A stretch of DNA of 64,000 nucleotides from Lanius collurio (Eukaryota; Chordata; Aves; Passeriformes; Laniidae): assembly GCA_020086605.1 (NCBI GenBank), contig JACBWW010000041.1, positions 1,271,487 through 1,335,486 on the forward strand, read 5' to 3'. This document shows positions 1-14,203 of this stretch, piece by piece. The notes under the pieces were generated by a model, which did not search any database, was not told where the DNA came from, and saw nothing but the letters and a program-made list of their open reading frames with translations. The first letter of the stretch is position 1. Every line of letters begins with the position of its first letter. A program made the position numbers and the translations under genes.

Positions 1-3000
1 TATACGAGGAGCCTGATCCAGCCCTTGCTTAATTAGTCATGCTGGGCCAAAAGGGGAGTAAAACAGAGGAGAAAGGAGTAACCACACGGAGCTTGGGGCA
101 CATCAGGCAGAAGAGCAGCTCCTGCCTCCCCTTCCCACGGACTCATTTTGGGGGTTCAGCCCTATTTTCAGGGATCAAGGCCTGGGTTCTGTGCACTTAC
201 AGAGTTTAGCAGTTGGAGGCTGTGTGTGTATGACCCCTGAAGGGACAAGGGTGCAGGTGGTGGTTGGTTACTGGAGCTGGGTTGCTTTCTAGCACTGCCT
301 AGATCACAGGGTCAGAGTTATTAATGCATTTTCTTTGAGCTGTAGGTTAAAATAGGGAATACTGGAGTGATTTGCTTTGGAGAGCAAACAGTTTTCTTAT
401 CTGCCTATGAGAGATAAGCATGGTAATCTGTGTGTAATGAACTGCACAGTCTGCAAAGCTTCCAGTGTGTCTGAGGAGTAATGTGGGACTGGTCAGCTTG
501 TGCTCCCTTGACAGGTGGGGGAGAGGATAATTTCTCCAGCAGTTCCTAATTTAATTTTTAGTTAAAGAGCATCTTCTTTACAAAATTTACAGCAAATCCA
601 CACTGAGCATCGTGCTTGGGAGGCATTCTGGACAGACAGAACAAGAGCTTAGTAAACTTCTCATGGTAAAAAGCTGCTTTAAAGCTGCTCTCCCAGGCCC
701 ATCTGTGGTTTTTAGTTCTGACTGAAGGGAGCCATGCAAGAGGGTGGCTTGTTCTCTGCTCGTTTTCCAGTTTGGCTTGTGTATGTAGTCCCTCTCCAGC
801 TGCTTGGAAGAATGGAACTGTGAACAGGAGTTAGGTGAGGTCTGTGTATTACACTGCCAAATATTGCTGGGTGCACTGGTGATGGATCTGTCAAGAATGA
901 GACTGGAGCTACCAATGAATCTCATTTAGAAATTAAATAACTTGGGGTGGGTTTAACCTTGGGCCTGGGATCAGCGACTGGGCAGTTTATTTCATGACCC
1001 TGTATCTTCCAGTAACTGCTGCCTTTTTATGTGTGATATAATGTCAGAAAGATTTGCTGCTTTTCCTTTCTGATTTTATTTAAATCTGATGGGAGACAGT
1101 GTTCAAATGGCAGACTGTCTCAGCCAAGCCATCTGCCTGAGCCCTCAGCAGCTCATTGTATTCCTGAAAGAGCATTCTAGTGAAACATCCCAATTCTGAA
1201 AAGTTTGAGCTGATTCTACATTAAAAGAAGTGATCCAAAAAGCTGCTGGTGATTTACATGTGAACGCTGCCAAGTATTTCTCTGATGAGAGTGCATAACA
1301 AAGGAGTGCTCGAGTGGTTGAGTAAGGCTGATTGGAACAATCTGTTGTGGGCTACAGCTCTTTCTGATACTCCACAATGGTGAGAAGCTACTGTCACTTG
1401 TATTTTCAATCTGTATTTTGCTTAGAGGTACACGATCTTTTGTTGTCAGGTCCCTTAAGCCAGTTATTGGAGGGGGGGAGAGACAATATTTCTTGCTTTA
1501 AAATATTCATGGAGCTTGCATGGGCTGGCTTCAGCTGAATTTGTCACCCAGAGTGATTTCTGCAAGAGGACAGAGAAGTTGTGTTTGATTCGTCTTAATT
1601 AGGGCTTGATAGACACATTCTGATTTGACTTCTGGGTCTGACTATGGATCTGCATTAATAATCCACTGCTCTCCTAACCTTGCTTTTTGTTCTCAGCTGT
1701 TACTGAGACGTTTGCTTGGGGAGTAGCTGGAAAAATGTGTAGTATTTGTTGTGTGTGACTGGTTCATCTGAGGACACTTTTCTGTTGTTCAGGTTATTTT
1801 CTGGGCTTGCTCTGTGATGAACAGCACGAGCTTTAGGAGACTCGTGGGGGAGTGATTTCTTCTACTTTTTTTGTGATTTGCTGTTGAAATGAGGCAGGTC
1901 ATATAAAGCAGCTGCTTGTTTTGGAACAAAATCAGCATAACACATTAAAGAACCCATTAATCACTTAGCTTGACCTTCATTTATTATTAAAAAAACCTTA
2001 TTGCATCTCTTGTACATTTTGAAATGCTAGGGATCCTAGGACATATGTTGTATATTCAGATCTACAGGTTAAGAGCATCAAATAGAATAAAAATAGGGAG
2101 TAAAACCAGAACAGGTTCCTGTTGAAGCATTGACTCTCCTTTTAGTCATTTTTAGGAGTAGCAGGTGGCTCTCTAAATACCTGCACAAAGAACTGCTCTG
2201 AACTCTCATCTGGTGTAAATTTTTGTCCTGGGATAGTGCCTTCTTCCCTTAGTTTAGTTTTGCCACCACAAAAGCTTTCCTTCTCCTAAAAGGTGGGATG
2301 GGGGAAAGATCCATTAACCAGCTTCTGCATCTCCTCTCCCCTCAAAAATCCCAGTGCTTATTTTACAGCAGGACTTTTCTGTAGTTAAAGCCCCAAATTC
2401 CTTGGGGAAGTCTTTCTTATCTATCCCCTGTGAAGTCCTCATGGTATGAGAAGGGCTTTTACTGCATTATAATCATGTTAACTTGTTACAGAGTTGGGGT
2501 TTTTTTAGGGGACTGGGCATAAATGGATCAACCATTAAGACCTAGTTTTGAGGCAGAGGAAGGGATCAGTAGATTTGGTCAGAAAACTGCCCTGTAGTTG
2601 TCTAATAATACAATTGTCTGTTCCTGCAAGCCCAAATGGGATCATAACCACAGCACCAAGCTTCCCTTCAGCCTTTAAGGAGGGTACTCCAGCAGCATTT
2701 TCATTTTATTGGGAGGGTACAGTCAGGTTTGTGTGGTCATTAATATATAGGAGTTCATAAAACTGGCAGCCTTAATTGGATATGAGGGTTAGTAAAGCAT
2801 GAGGTGAACCAGAATGAGATCTCTTGGGGTCTGAGTTGTGCCTCCTCTTAAAATACGCATGGCTTGGCACAGTGAGTAGCTGGGGCTGAGAGCAACGTAG
2901 TATTAATTTTGTTTGAATAATGGCATTCATGTGCCTATGCTAATGAGCTGTGTTCTGCTGCCTGTCCTGCAGATTGTGGACTGGACTCTGAGCTTATTTC

Positions 3001-3655
3001 ACATCCTTAATGGCTTCCTTCTGCAATAGAGCCTGTCTTGATTCCCAGTGATGTAATGGATCAGAACCTGACCTTGCTGCACTGCTTTTCCCACAACTGT
3101 TGTGCAGCAATCACACAGCTGTTCACTGATTATTATTTTTTTCTGCCCCCAATTGGCTGCTTTGGGACACATTATTCTTTAGCTTTAACTTCCTAATGCA
3201 AGTCATCAGCCCCTCTTTGGTAACAGCATTGAGGCAGTGGTGTTGAAGGCTTTAAGTATTGCTGAAGTGTTTGGGTCTGCTCAAAATGTTGAATGAATAT
3301 TAGGTTTATTTTTATGGGTGGGGAATGATGTGCTTCCTTTGCCCCCCCTCTCTTTTCCTCAGCTTCTGACAAGCTAAGAGAAAAGCAGCATTTATTAAAG
3401 GAGTAAAGTATTTCAAATAGAAATATCTTGTAGGGTTTTTTCCCCCAGTAATGTCATGGATATTCTCTTTTACATTCAGCATCAAGAAAGTTGCATGGAC
3501 TTGGCAGTTCAATGTGTTTTGGAGTTTATTTGTGGTTTTGGGGGGATTTTTCAAGTATTTTTGATTCATTCATTGGGAAAGTACTGTGAGCTAATGAATT
3601 AGACCCAAGAAAGGGGTGGGAGGAGGAATATAAATTAATACTTAGGGAGCTGGAA
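1..3655. other. non-coding DNA, probably intron or intergenic
   Basis: No exon, RNA gene or recognisable mobile element is visible here. Open frames are short (the longest about 110 codons), lack GC-ending codon preference and show no family motif. CpG is scarce. A T- and A-rich texture with scattered short homopolymers is all that stands out. The stretch lies upstream of a plus-strand gene whose first visible exon is far to the right. Whether it belongs to that gene's intron cannot be told from the sequence. Confidence 0.6.
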
Positions 3656-3659
3656 ATCT

Positions 3660-4265
3660 CAGCTTCACTACACCTTAGAATCACTGAAACTCTGGTTAGG
3701 ATTTGCTCCTTGAGGTTGTTTAGTCCAGTTCCATTTCTGGTTGGGCTCCTGCCAGAACCAGATCAGCTGAGTGATGGCTTTGGCATCTCTAAATCTTGCA
3801 AGCATCCCTGTGGTAGATCCCACAGCCTTTCTGAGCAGCCTGCTCACTTTTTTTAGTGAAAACATTTCTCCTGATGTCCAGCACAAGGCTCTGAAGCCAC
3901 TGTTAGTGCCAGTGCCCATCATGTGCTGCTCCTGAGAAGGGTCTGACTCCATAAATTCTGTAGCTCCCCTTCAGGGAGTTGGAGGTGCTTTCTAAATTTG
4001 CCTTCGGTGTCCTCAAAGCCAAACTCTACAAGCCCAGCCTCCCCCACCCTCACCATTTCCAGGCAGAGACCATCTGCTGGTCTCTCTGCAGTTTATCTGC
4101 ATTCCTCCTGTAATGGGGAGCTTAGAAGAGTTCCCCACAAACCTGCTGAGGCTGCTCATGAAGGGATTGAGCAGTGTGGACCTCAGGATGAGCTCCAGTT
4201 CTCTGATCTTTAGCATTACCTTATACTGTGTGGTCTGCTCTCATCTCTGCCTCACCTCGAGTGCA
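3660..4265 (-). mobile_element. old, diverged CR1 LINE 3' fragment
   Basis: Read on the plus strand this begins with a degenerate copy of the reverse-complemented CR1 tail: the 'tagaatcactgaaactctgg' part, then 'gtttagtccagttcca'. It proceeds through sequence resembling the CR1 3' region, including 'agctccccttcagggagttg' near 3963 and 'ctccagttctctgatcttta' near 4193. The element therefore points to the minus strand. Many substitutions and indels indicate an old insertion. It is a 5'-truncated copy with no reverse-transcriptase coding capacity left. The short open frames at 3668-3952 and 4013-4216 fall inside it and are by-products. The identification rests on remembered CR1 consensus features, and the right boundary is approximate. 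Confidence 0.7.
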
Positions 4266-7200
4266 GAAAGACCCTTCAGGTTGGAAAGTACTGCTGAGTT
4301 ATGTGGTTGGGGCTGTGACTGTGTGAGCAGTGAGGAAAAAGTATGGGGACAAGAGAAGTTTCAAATGAAGAATTCTCATTCTGCTGGAGCACAAAATGGA
4401 GAGGGCCCTTTGGAGTTTCCAGAGAGAAATGACTTCATTTTGTGACTGAGCTGCTTGCTGCCATGAGCAGGGCTTCTTGAGTTCCTCTGTACCCATTGGT
4501 ACAGTCAAAATATTCTGAAGTTTAAAAAAAAACCAAAGCAGAACAAAAATGAAAAAGCCACTGCACCCAAAAACCACCAAAAAATGCCCTGAAAAAACCC
4601 AGAAGAATCAAACCAACAAAAATCCCTTTAGGTCTTCTGTGTGGCTGTTGAATCCATGGATTTTTGCAAACTCACCTGAGTTAGAGCTACTGCAATGGGT
4701 GAGAATATTGCTATTTTCCCATCCAGACACCTTCAAAACCAGGAGTTTGAAGCCTTGGCTGTGAGTCTGTTTCTGCCTGAGATTTGGTCTCAGGTTTCAG
4801 TGCTTGTTTTCTTTCTCCCTTCCTTTCCTGTCCCCCCCAGCCAGAGCTGAAGGCACAACCTGCCTGATGTTTGTAAGCTTAGAACATGGGAAAGAAGGTT
4901 ACAGCATAGACTCTCCTTTGTAATTCTTTATCACTGGCTGCCCTTTTAAAATTCACAGTCACTTACATGAAGGCTGCCTCCATGTACCTGGAGAACTGAG
5001 TCACTTTGTGCAAGTGGAGAAGTGAGAAGCAAATATTTTGGTTTCTCTACCCACTGCATTGTGGAGCTTTCACAAACCAAAGGCTCATTCAACATTTCTT
5101 TGGAAAAACGTGGCTCTAAACACTGCCTGCCTGGGAAAACAGGTATGGGATTGTTTTAGTCTTACATAACCCTTAAAAAACATAACGTCACCAACAAAAA
5201 TTACAGACTAATCATACAAAAGCAAGCAGCTGAAGAGGATTTTATACCAATTAAAACAGCAATGCTGGTGACTGTGCAAGTTTCAGTGTAGCCACACTGC
5301 TTTCCTTCCAACTTCATTTATTTTGCTTCTTGGCTTATAAACTTTGGGAGAGAGAGAGACGGATAGAGACTGAGACAGTGAAAGTTTATTCTGTCTTAAC
5401 TTGTTCAGCTCTTGAACAAAGCTCTTAAATCTTGAGCTTTTGAAGTAATTTGTAAAAATAACTGATAAGAGTTGTAACTTTCTTGTGGAAATGTTGAGCT
5501 TGTGCTGAACCTTTCCTTGAAGAGGCTACATCTCATTAGCACTGCCATTCTGGGATGCAGGGTTCCCTCAGAGGGATGGAAAAAGAGTAGAGACTTCTTT
5601 TTGACATAATTAAAAACTCTGGAAATGTCAGCAGAGATAATGCTGACTAATGAAGTATAGACTGCAAATATTGGTATATCCCAGAAAATGGTGTTCTCCT
5701 GTGTGGAGCAGTGGGACTCAATGGGGTTTGGTAGTAGCAAGAGGGAACTTGCTCCCTACTCACAAATTTGTGTCTGTCTTGCTCTAATTGAAGTAAACCC
5801 CCTGTGAAATTGCTACCCAGAAATGACCTCACCGAGGCTGTTTGCTCAAGCTCTTGGCAATCAGTTTTGAATACTTAATGCAGTCGCCAGAAAGCAGCAA
5901 AAAACCCTCCATGTGCTGGAGAATGAGTGAGGTGGTGGTGGTGTCCACTGCACCAAAATGCTCTGTAATTCCTCTCTGCTTTTAGTTTAAAAAAAATAGT
6001 TAAAATGGTATTTTAATGTTGCATTTATTAGTTACACCCTGCCATGTGAAATCCAAAGAAATAGCTCTGTGTAGATGCTAAAAATGGCAGAGGTTAACTG
6101 TGCCTCAACATTTCAGATTAATCTGAGTAACTGTAGTGAGCCACTTAAATACAAACATTAGGGAGAAAAAAATTCCTGCACTACTCTTATTGCCGGTGTG
6201 ACTTTGAATTTAGGTAATTTCATGCATGCAGAGGTAGAATTTATTTTTCCTTCATCAGCTAAAATAACAATAAAGCTCAACTTGGTATATTTATTTAATG
6301 AAACACAGGATCCCTGCCCTGATGGTTTTAATCAGTCCCCTCGCTATGTGGTAATTAGGGGTTCTCTCCCATGGTTCTGTTTTTACTTAACTTTCAGAAT
6401 GTGCAGCCAGTTTAAGTTTCCAGAGATACTTGCAACTAATGTTGCCTCATTTACATGCAGATTATCCAGAGGGGACCCTTAAACACTCACTCGAGTTACA
6501 GAAATGCAGCCGCTTTCAGCACTTTCTCATTCAGGGAGCAGCGTTCTCCAGGAAAATGTTATCTTTTGTCGGGAACTAATTCATTCCACTCGGGGGATGT
6601 GACCAGCCCTTTGATTCCTCCAGCACACGAAGATTCAGAAGCTGGAGGTGGCTTCGAGCCAGGTTTGCCTGTGTGCCGATGGATGCGGCTCTGCTAATTC
6701 AGGAGAGCATCCCTGAATCGGGTTCAGGCTGTGCATCTGTCACAGGCAAGCCCTGTATTAAACACAGGTCGGGAAATGGGGCTTTTTCTGACCAGGCAGA
6801 GCCTGTCAGTGCTTCTCATCTTTGTTTAATAACCAGCTCCCTTCAAGGGACCTGGGAAGTGTTGTGTTTGTGCCCCTAACTGTGCAGCTGGGTATCATTT
6901 GCTCCTGGCAGCTACGGAATCGCTGGAGACGTGAGGAAGTGGAGCAAATACAGAGCATTTAAAGCGCTCTAAAACAGCTTCCCTGCATAATGTGTGATGT
7001 TAAAATACTAGGTGGCAGTTTGGTCCGGTGTAAAAGTTTTATTGGTGTGAGTTTGAGCCAGCCACATTATTTAGGAAGCCACTACAGAGCTCTCAAGTCA
7101 TCTGAAACGTGTGCTGGTAAAGCCCTTTTTATAAAGCAGTACAACCCCATGCAAGTGCCCAGTGTGACTCGTCTTCCGTGTCCTGGGGTTTGCCTGGTGG

Positions 7201-10200
7201 GATGTTTGGGCTGCTGCTTTGTGCAGGAACTCTGCTGGTAAATCCAGACAGGAGTGAGCACCTCCCAGTCCCAGGATTATGGAGAAACACCTCTGTCTGC
7301 ATTGTGCTGAAATCTATTAATGAAACATTTCTCATTGTGGAGCTGAGCCTTGCTGCTGGTTCGTCTCCTTTCCATAGGAGGGAATTTGTAGAGTTTTATC
7401 CAGCACACCGTGTACTTGGGCATTTCTGATCCTGCTGTAGTTGCATCTGTTGTCTTTCCTGCAAGCAGAAATATCAAAAAGCCTTCCCCAAAATGTGGCC
7501 ATTGAAGGGATGACAGTGAGACAGTGGAACTGGAGTTTGGGATTGCAAAGGGGCGGGGAAAAAAGTACCCTTTTCTAGCTTTTATCTCAGGATAAATTAA
7601 TCTGAGAATAAATTAATAAGTGTTTAAAGCATTTGGGTTGCGAACAAGTCAGTAGCTGGAGAGATTTGGGGTCAGAGCTGGGAACAAGTGGTACAGGAGC
7701 ATTGCTGCCCAAATGTGGATCTACACCCAGCAGGTTTCAAAGGTGCCATAGCACAAATACCCCCCTGCTCCTGTTCTTGGCAATACTGTTAATTGTGAAA
7801 TACCCTCAGAACAGAAATGCAGTGTTAGGATGAAGGTCTGTCATGTTGTGAAGGCAGTGGGATCTCTTGTTATTTGTCTGAAAAGCTGTTCAGATTCTGA
7901 GCTAAATAGGTCTTCCCAGGCTTCTTAGCTCACTTCTTTGATCTGGTTTGGCACTTTTCTCTTTCATTCTGTTGACATTTTTTTCTTTGCAGCTCAGCTG
8001 CTCTTAATCACAACAGCTCATGAATCTGGGTACGTAGTTTAGCTCTGACTTTGAGGGGCTTCATCTTTCCATTTTTATAATAAATAACGAAACTAAGAAA
8101 CTGGGTAGTGTGCTTTAAACAGCTTCAATAGGAAAGCCTGGCACAGTGCATTGTGAGAAACCTGTTTCACTGGTACCAGTAACAGCAGCTTTAAACTTAC
8201 TCTTACTGCCCACAAAACACTCACAAACACTTCAAGCAAACATAATTTTCAGTTCTGAAGAAGATATGGATGCGTAAGTTCTTTTAAAAATATGGTTGTG
8301 GAAGAGCTGTGTGTGACTTGTGGTTTGGAAACCGAGCAGGAGGTGGAGATTGCAAAACAAATTGCTCAGAATTCTTCCTTCATTCCCCTCACCAAAAAAA
8401 AAAAAGGGAAGGATGACTGAGAATGAGAATTACTATGAGCAAACAGTAGGGAACCCAGCACTGAGGGGATTTACTGTAATAGTAGCACACTGTATTTAGT
8501 TTTGTAGTAGCATCCTATGAGGAGCATGTAGGTGAGTAGGGGGGGCTGAGGAGTCCCCTGCTTTCCTGAGGGATCAAATATTATTCCTGCTTTTATGTTG
8601 TCGGATTGGCCTGTTATTATTTGGATGCAGTTAAAATATTTGCAAACCTCTCCAGGTTTGTCCACTTTATTTCTAGGGAATGTAGCAGTGGATGGAAGAT
8701 TGTGGGTGAATAAATGTGACAAGGTTTGAAAACTGGGATCTGCATTCACTGCTGGGGTCGTTCTGTGGGAAAAGGAAAACTAATCTCTTTGGGGAGAAAA
8801 AGGAAAAGGGAAGCAGATCCCTTTATGAAAATAAAGACACGTATGGGATAGATTTTTCTTGTACTTTGAGTATCTTTTTTCTTTTTCAGTAGGGCCTGAT
8901 ATATTTAAGTTGAATATTGCTGCCAGTTAGTACAGCACCATACCCAGTATATTGATGTGACACTGCAAATTCAATTAACTGTCCAAGACCACCTTTCAAG
9001 TCAGTATTAAAGCTGGGATTGAATTCTAGGTGTCCTGGCTGATTTAACTTTTGAGGTTTTGTGCTCCCCTTGTGTGAAAGTTTAGAGCTTAAGATTACAG
9101 AGGACAAGTTGCACTTGGCACAGCACCAGTTGATGATGGAAATCTTTAGCAGTGACTTCATCCTGTGAGCTTCAAGCCTTCAGTGACACTAACTGCAAGA
9201 CCTTACTGCAGTAACAATCACTGATGTTTGCAGTAGATTCCACAGCTACTTTGAACTGCTTGCTCACCTGATGGTTTCTCTCCATCCTGCCTGGGACAGC
9301 CTCGAACAAGAGCAGTGAAAATACAAGCAGCCAATTAACTCTGGGAATTTCCATTTGGCTCAGCTGTGGCATTGTCAGATGTAAATTCAGTGTATCACGA
9401 TGGAACACTCTAAGGAATACCCTCTGTCCCCTCAGCCACATTTGGGTAGCATTTCCCACGTTGTAGGAGAGCAGAGCACTGGGAGAGCTCATCCCAGAAC
9501 GTGTTGGTGCAGCTCCCCAGCAGCAGCCTCCGTGTGCCTGCCTGGTGACAAACGCTGGCTCAGCCCAGCAGCTTCTGCTTTCTGATAAGCCAAGGTGGTT
9601 TCCTTGTTGGAAATGATGGGAAGGTCTCTTCCTCTCTCTCTCTGAAGCTCAGTGATTTATTTTTGGATTAGGTTTGCGTTGCTGATGACTCTGCTGGGTA
9701 CGTCAGAGGTTGTCATCATTCTTTTTTAAAGTATTCTCCAGAATTAGGGCATACCAGGCACATGGGGAGAGCCTCTCTGTTCCCTTTCAGCTCTGTGGAA
9801 AAGCTGGGTGGGTTCTCTGGGTGTTTGTGCAGATCCCCAAGTGTTACAGGCAGTGTAGAGGTGGAGAAGGTGATGCACAAGAATTTGTGTTCTGCTTCTA
9901 CCTCACACCCTGCTTACAAAACTCTGTGAGGGCTCCAGCCTTGTATAAATAAGCCTATAAATCTTATTTATTATAATAAAAACCTGGAATTTTTATGAAG
10001 TACTTGTTAGCATTTTGCAAGTACTAAATAAGCTTTGTTGTGCTTATTAAGGCACAAAATACTGCAAGTTTAAAACAAAAAGGAAAATATGAAATGTATG
10101 CAGAAGTGGTTAATGTAAAATAACACCAAAAAGTGGCAAAACTGGAAAGAACCCTTGGATCCGAGTTGACTTTGTGGTGCTACCTAATGGTCAGATGTTC

Positions 10201-13200
10201 TGTTAGTTCAGCACTTGTGCCAGTTCAGCAGGGATTGAAGCAGGGGTGTCCTGGAGGTGCTGTGAGGCTGCAGCAGAATTCAGGAGTTCTCAGAGCCATC
10301 CCAGGACCACATGAATTTACAGCCCACAAACAGTGGAGGGGGAACATGAACACAGCAAAGCACTTTCAGCATCCCATTCCATCCTCAGACTAGAATTTGG
10401 GATTCTGTCTTCCTGAAATTCCTTTGGCTATTGAAAAGTTGTCAGAGGGTGGTCTGCTTGAGACTCTGTGCCATGCTCAGGCCATGGAGTGCTGACTGTT
10501 CATTTCAAGGAATTATTCTGGTTAGAGGTTGTGCAGGGAATTCTGCTGGAGGGAGATGCTCCTGCAGCTGAGCTGAGAATGGGAGCTGCCCTCTTGGGTT
10601 GAGGCAACTCTCAGCACATCACACATGATTTGGTTACAAAACTCCTTTCCATGTTGAAAGTGAAATCTTTGTTTCCATTTGGTCCTCCCCAGGAGGAGAG
10701 AGTTTTTATTTCTTTTACAGCCCTCTGGTAGATGCTGGAGGTGAAGGGGGATGCATCTGCTACTGCATTTTTCTTTATGGTAGCTGTATAGAGAGTTCAT
10801 TACTGTCTCTTTTGTAAGAGACTGAAAAAAATAATCAATCCCTCAATTGTTTTTATGGCTCCTTTTAGAACTGCGGCACAATTCAGTGTTACATTAAATC
10901 AGAACTGGTTTAGCACAGATAAAAGCAGCTTCTGTCATTAATCAGCTAAGAATATTATTTCTTTTTTTAATTACAAATAGAAAATTCCAAAGGCCTGAGG
11001 AAGTTCGCTAGCATAACTTAAATATAAAACAAAAGTTGTGATTTATTGCTTTCAGATCAGGCTGTGACTTTACCAAATGGATCTGGTGTTCATCTGAGCT
11101 CCAGTCATGCATCTGAAAGGAGCATCTGGGCTCCTATCTCTTATCTACAAAGAAACCTGTTTTAAACAATGGCCCTTCAGACCAGTAAAAATTAGTTACT
11201 CAGTAAACTTGGTTATTTAAGGTAAAAATCAAGTTCTGCATGGAAATTTAGGCTCATTCCATAAATATGTGTAGCCATTAATTTATCTGATTGAATAAAC
11301 TTGTAACAACAGTCCTCAAGGAGACATTCTAAAGAACAGCTTTTACATAAGTCATGTTAAACCTCTGGAAATATTATTGATTTATGAGCGGCTGAATTTC
11401 CTTGTTGCTAAATTTGTTCCAAAATGTCTCTTCCTCTGGAGAAAAATAATTTTCAAGTGTTGGTCTCGATGGTTCTGTGTAAGCTGTGGGGTGGATTCAT
11501 TCTGGTGTGCCTTGCAGAGCTGGTCTAACACCTTCTGGTGTTCCTACCACAAGGCAGGACAGGACTTGAGTGTGGCTCTCTCCAGCTCCTCCCCAGTCTG
11601 CCTGGTTACCTGGGCACCCCAGTGTTCTTCCAAGGAAAATGAGAGTTTCCAGCAGAGTTACTGTGACAGTTGGGAAAATGGGACTGCAGGGAGTCCCTGG
11701 AATGGTGTTGGTTTGGAGCTTGGGCACAACTGATGGGTGATGACCAAGTGGGGCCATGCCAGCATAGGCCAGTGGTGGCACCAGAGCCTGGTAGAGTGTA
11801 GGATTTTGACATTCAGATTTGTAGTTTTGCGTCCTGCAAGGAAAGGAGATGTTCATGAAAGTATTTTCCAGGCAGATCCCAGTAAATACTATAAATATCT
11901 TAATGGAAGCTAATGGTCCCTTATGGGGGAAAGTTTCATTTTCATCACTGCAAATTGAAACCGTGTTGGAGGTGGCTGCTTGCAACAGAGGCCAGACTTG
12001 GCTCTGAGAGCTGAGCTTGTCCCTTCCCAGGACAGGCTCTGGAGTGCAAATCCTGCCCCTCAATGTGGGTGGCAGCTGCATCGTGCTCTGTTTGTGCTGT
12101 TGATGGGTTGGGATCCCAAAGCAAGCAGCACCAGTGTTTAGGTGCAGCAGTTTAGGAGAGTGCTTGGTACTTAGGATCTCCTCCTCCTCATGCCCCTGAA
12201 TCCAGACTCTTGTGGCTTTTTTATTGGTGTCTCCCACTTGGATGTTTTCCCTAGTGAGAGTTTCTGGTGTGATTTTTTTTTTTATTTTTTTATTTATTGA
12301 AGTTGAAGTAAAAGAAGTGCAAAAAGCCTGGTCTGTGCCCTAGGAACAATGATCTGGCTCTGGACCCAGTGTGAGAAGGAGCAGAGCTGTTAAAGGAGAG
12401 CTCCTCATTGCTTTAAAGTCATTTTTCAAAGTGGAAACACTCGTGAAACAGAAACCTGAAGAGTCAGGTGCTGGTGGAAATAAAACTGAATGGAACATTT
12501 GCACTAAAGCAAGTTAACTGCACCATCCAGTTGGATCTTGCTTTGAAATTCATGAGCTCTGGGTTTTGTTCTTGTAACTTGAACTGGGCTGTGTTTTTGG
12601 AGGAATAGTCACTAAAATGCACATCATGGTGGAGAGTTCTTCCAGGTGTGGATTTCCATGCAAAACAAGCAGTGGTAAAAATTTGGTAAGGCTGTCTTAA
12701 AGCTAAATAAATGGAGTTACTCTGTGTTTGTTTGGGTTGGTTCCAGAAAGAAAACAGCACCCAGAAAGTTGTCCCCATTCGTGCCATGATTTGATGATGA
12801 ATAGTAAAGCTTACACATGGTAAACCCTGGAATATAACCACTCTGCAGTTGAGGGGGGGAAAAAAAGATGATCTTACAGAATATTCTTAATGCCAATGAA
12901 CAAAGAGAGAAGATCAAAGCCAACTAATCAACCCCATTTTTTTTGTTTTATTGAATTGATTTCTAAAGGCCCCCGTTACTATAGTAACTCCAGGAGGTCT
13001 TTTAATTACAAAATTTGTAAAAACGCATCAATTATTCAGAACTGCTCGGAGGAGGGGGGGACAGTGGCACAAATGCTTTTAAAAAATATGTAGAAAATTT
13101 GCAAACAAAGCTTGACAGACTTCCCACAAAGCACACCAGGGACTGACACACCATCAGCACAAACACATTGAGTTCAAGTTCTCAGCAAGCAATCCCCTGT

Positions 13201-14084
13201 GAGAGGGTTCCCCTTTGGCTAAAGAGAGACAAAAAAAATCCCCATCCCTGTCCAAATCAAGCACTTCCCTCTGCACAGATACAGATGGCAGAGCTTGTTC
13301 TTTCTCTCCTCTAAGTTTAATTACAGTGTATCTGAGTGGAGCCCTTGTGTTATCACGTTAATTAGCAGTTTAGGGAACTGCTCACTCCTGGGAATGTGGA
13401 ATTCCAGTGGAATACCAGTGTGTGTTGCAGGTACTGAGCTCTATCAAAGAGGAATCATTTAGCAATAACGAGCACCTTTCAAATAATAATTGCATTTAAA
13501 ATAGATGCTGTCATCTTTTATCATCAGGTGCATTTCCAGAATGGGTTTATACTCCAAACAGACTTATATTTATGGTATCGGAGTAGAACTGGAGGCACCA
13601 CGTGAGTGATTTCGAAATGCCATCTCTTGACTTGAATCCATGCTGAGCTGATAGATTTGGCAGGGCTGTTGGAGCTGTGGGAGTCACTGACACCCCTCGG
13701 GAGTCCACTAGGGAAATTTGGGTTTTAAATCTAATCTCTGGATTGAATTTGAGTTTTAGCCCAAACCTAGTTGGCTTTGCCTGTACTAAACTACTCCACT
13801 TGCTTGGCTGTGTTGGGAGCAGAGTCTGCTTTTCTTGGAAGCTTTTGCTTTGAAGTTTTCTATTTTGATGCATTTTTCTGCTTACCTGCTCCCTACTTGC
13901 CCCCCCTGTATGTCAAAACCTGTTTGCTTCTATGGCATGGCCAGGGTTTAATCCTACATTTTGTGTTGCCTGTTCCATTCCTGCAAGACTCGGACCCTCT
14001 GAAGTAATTGTTAAGCAGTGTGGACCAAGAAGTCTGGATTCTGTTAAATCTACTGTGCAGGTGGGGGGATGGGGGAAGAAAAAT
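4266..14084. other. non-coding DNA, no gene seen
   Basis: About 9.8 kb without a supportable exon or RNA gene. It contains an A-rich low-complexity tract near 4.53-4.62 kb, listed separately, and a GA-rich patch near 5351-5378. The 6.46-7.08 kb part has a slightly raised CpG content and could hold a regulatory element, but nothing decisive is visible. A 246-codon minus-strand open frame at 11497-12237 lies here. It shows no domain, codon bias or splice context and is treated as chance. Confidence 0.6.
4523..4622. repeat. A-rich low-complexity tract
   Basis: About 100 bases dominated by A with interspersed C (runs such as 'aaaaaaaaaccaaagcag' and 'aaaaaaccc'). No unit is maintained long enough to call a microsatellite. 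It may be a decayed poly-A or simple repeat. No retrotransposed gene was recognised next to it. Confidence 0.6.
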
Positions 14085-14085
14085 T

Positions 14086-14203
14086 AAAAAAAAAAAAAAA
14101 CATCATAAATTCATGTGATGGTTTGGGTTGGAAGGGACCTTAAAGACTGTCTTGGTCCCAACCCTCTGCTCTGGGCAGGGATACCTTCCACTAGACCAGC
14201 TTG
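14086..14203 (-). mobile_element. CR1 LINE 3'-end fragment with adjacent A run
   Basis: A run of fourteen As at 14087-14100 is followed by a short but well preserved reverse complement of the CR1 terminus. It reads 'gatggtttgggttggaaggg' at about 14118, then 'accttaaagactgtcttgg', 'ccaaccctctgctctgggca' and 'ccttccactagaccagcttg'. This is the extreme 3' end of a minus-strand CR1 copy, truncated after roughly 90 bases. The sequence is close to the familiar avian consensus, so it is younger than the copy near 3.7-4.3 kb. It has no coding potential. Confidence 0.85.

Noticed and set aside
9670..9720. snoRNA-like 'tgatga' with a nearby 'ctga'-type box
   Set aside because: No terminal stem and no correctly spaced C and D boxes could be found.
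11497..12237. 246-codon minus-strand open frame
   Set aside because: It is the longest frame in the window, but it shows no domain, no GC-ending codon preference and no splice or promoter context. One frame of this length is not surprising in 64 kb read in six frames.
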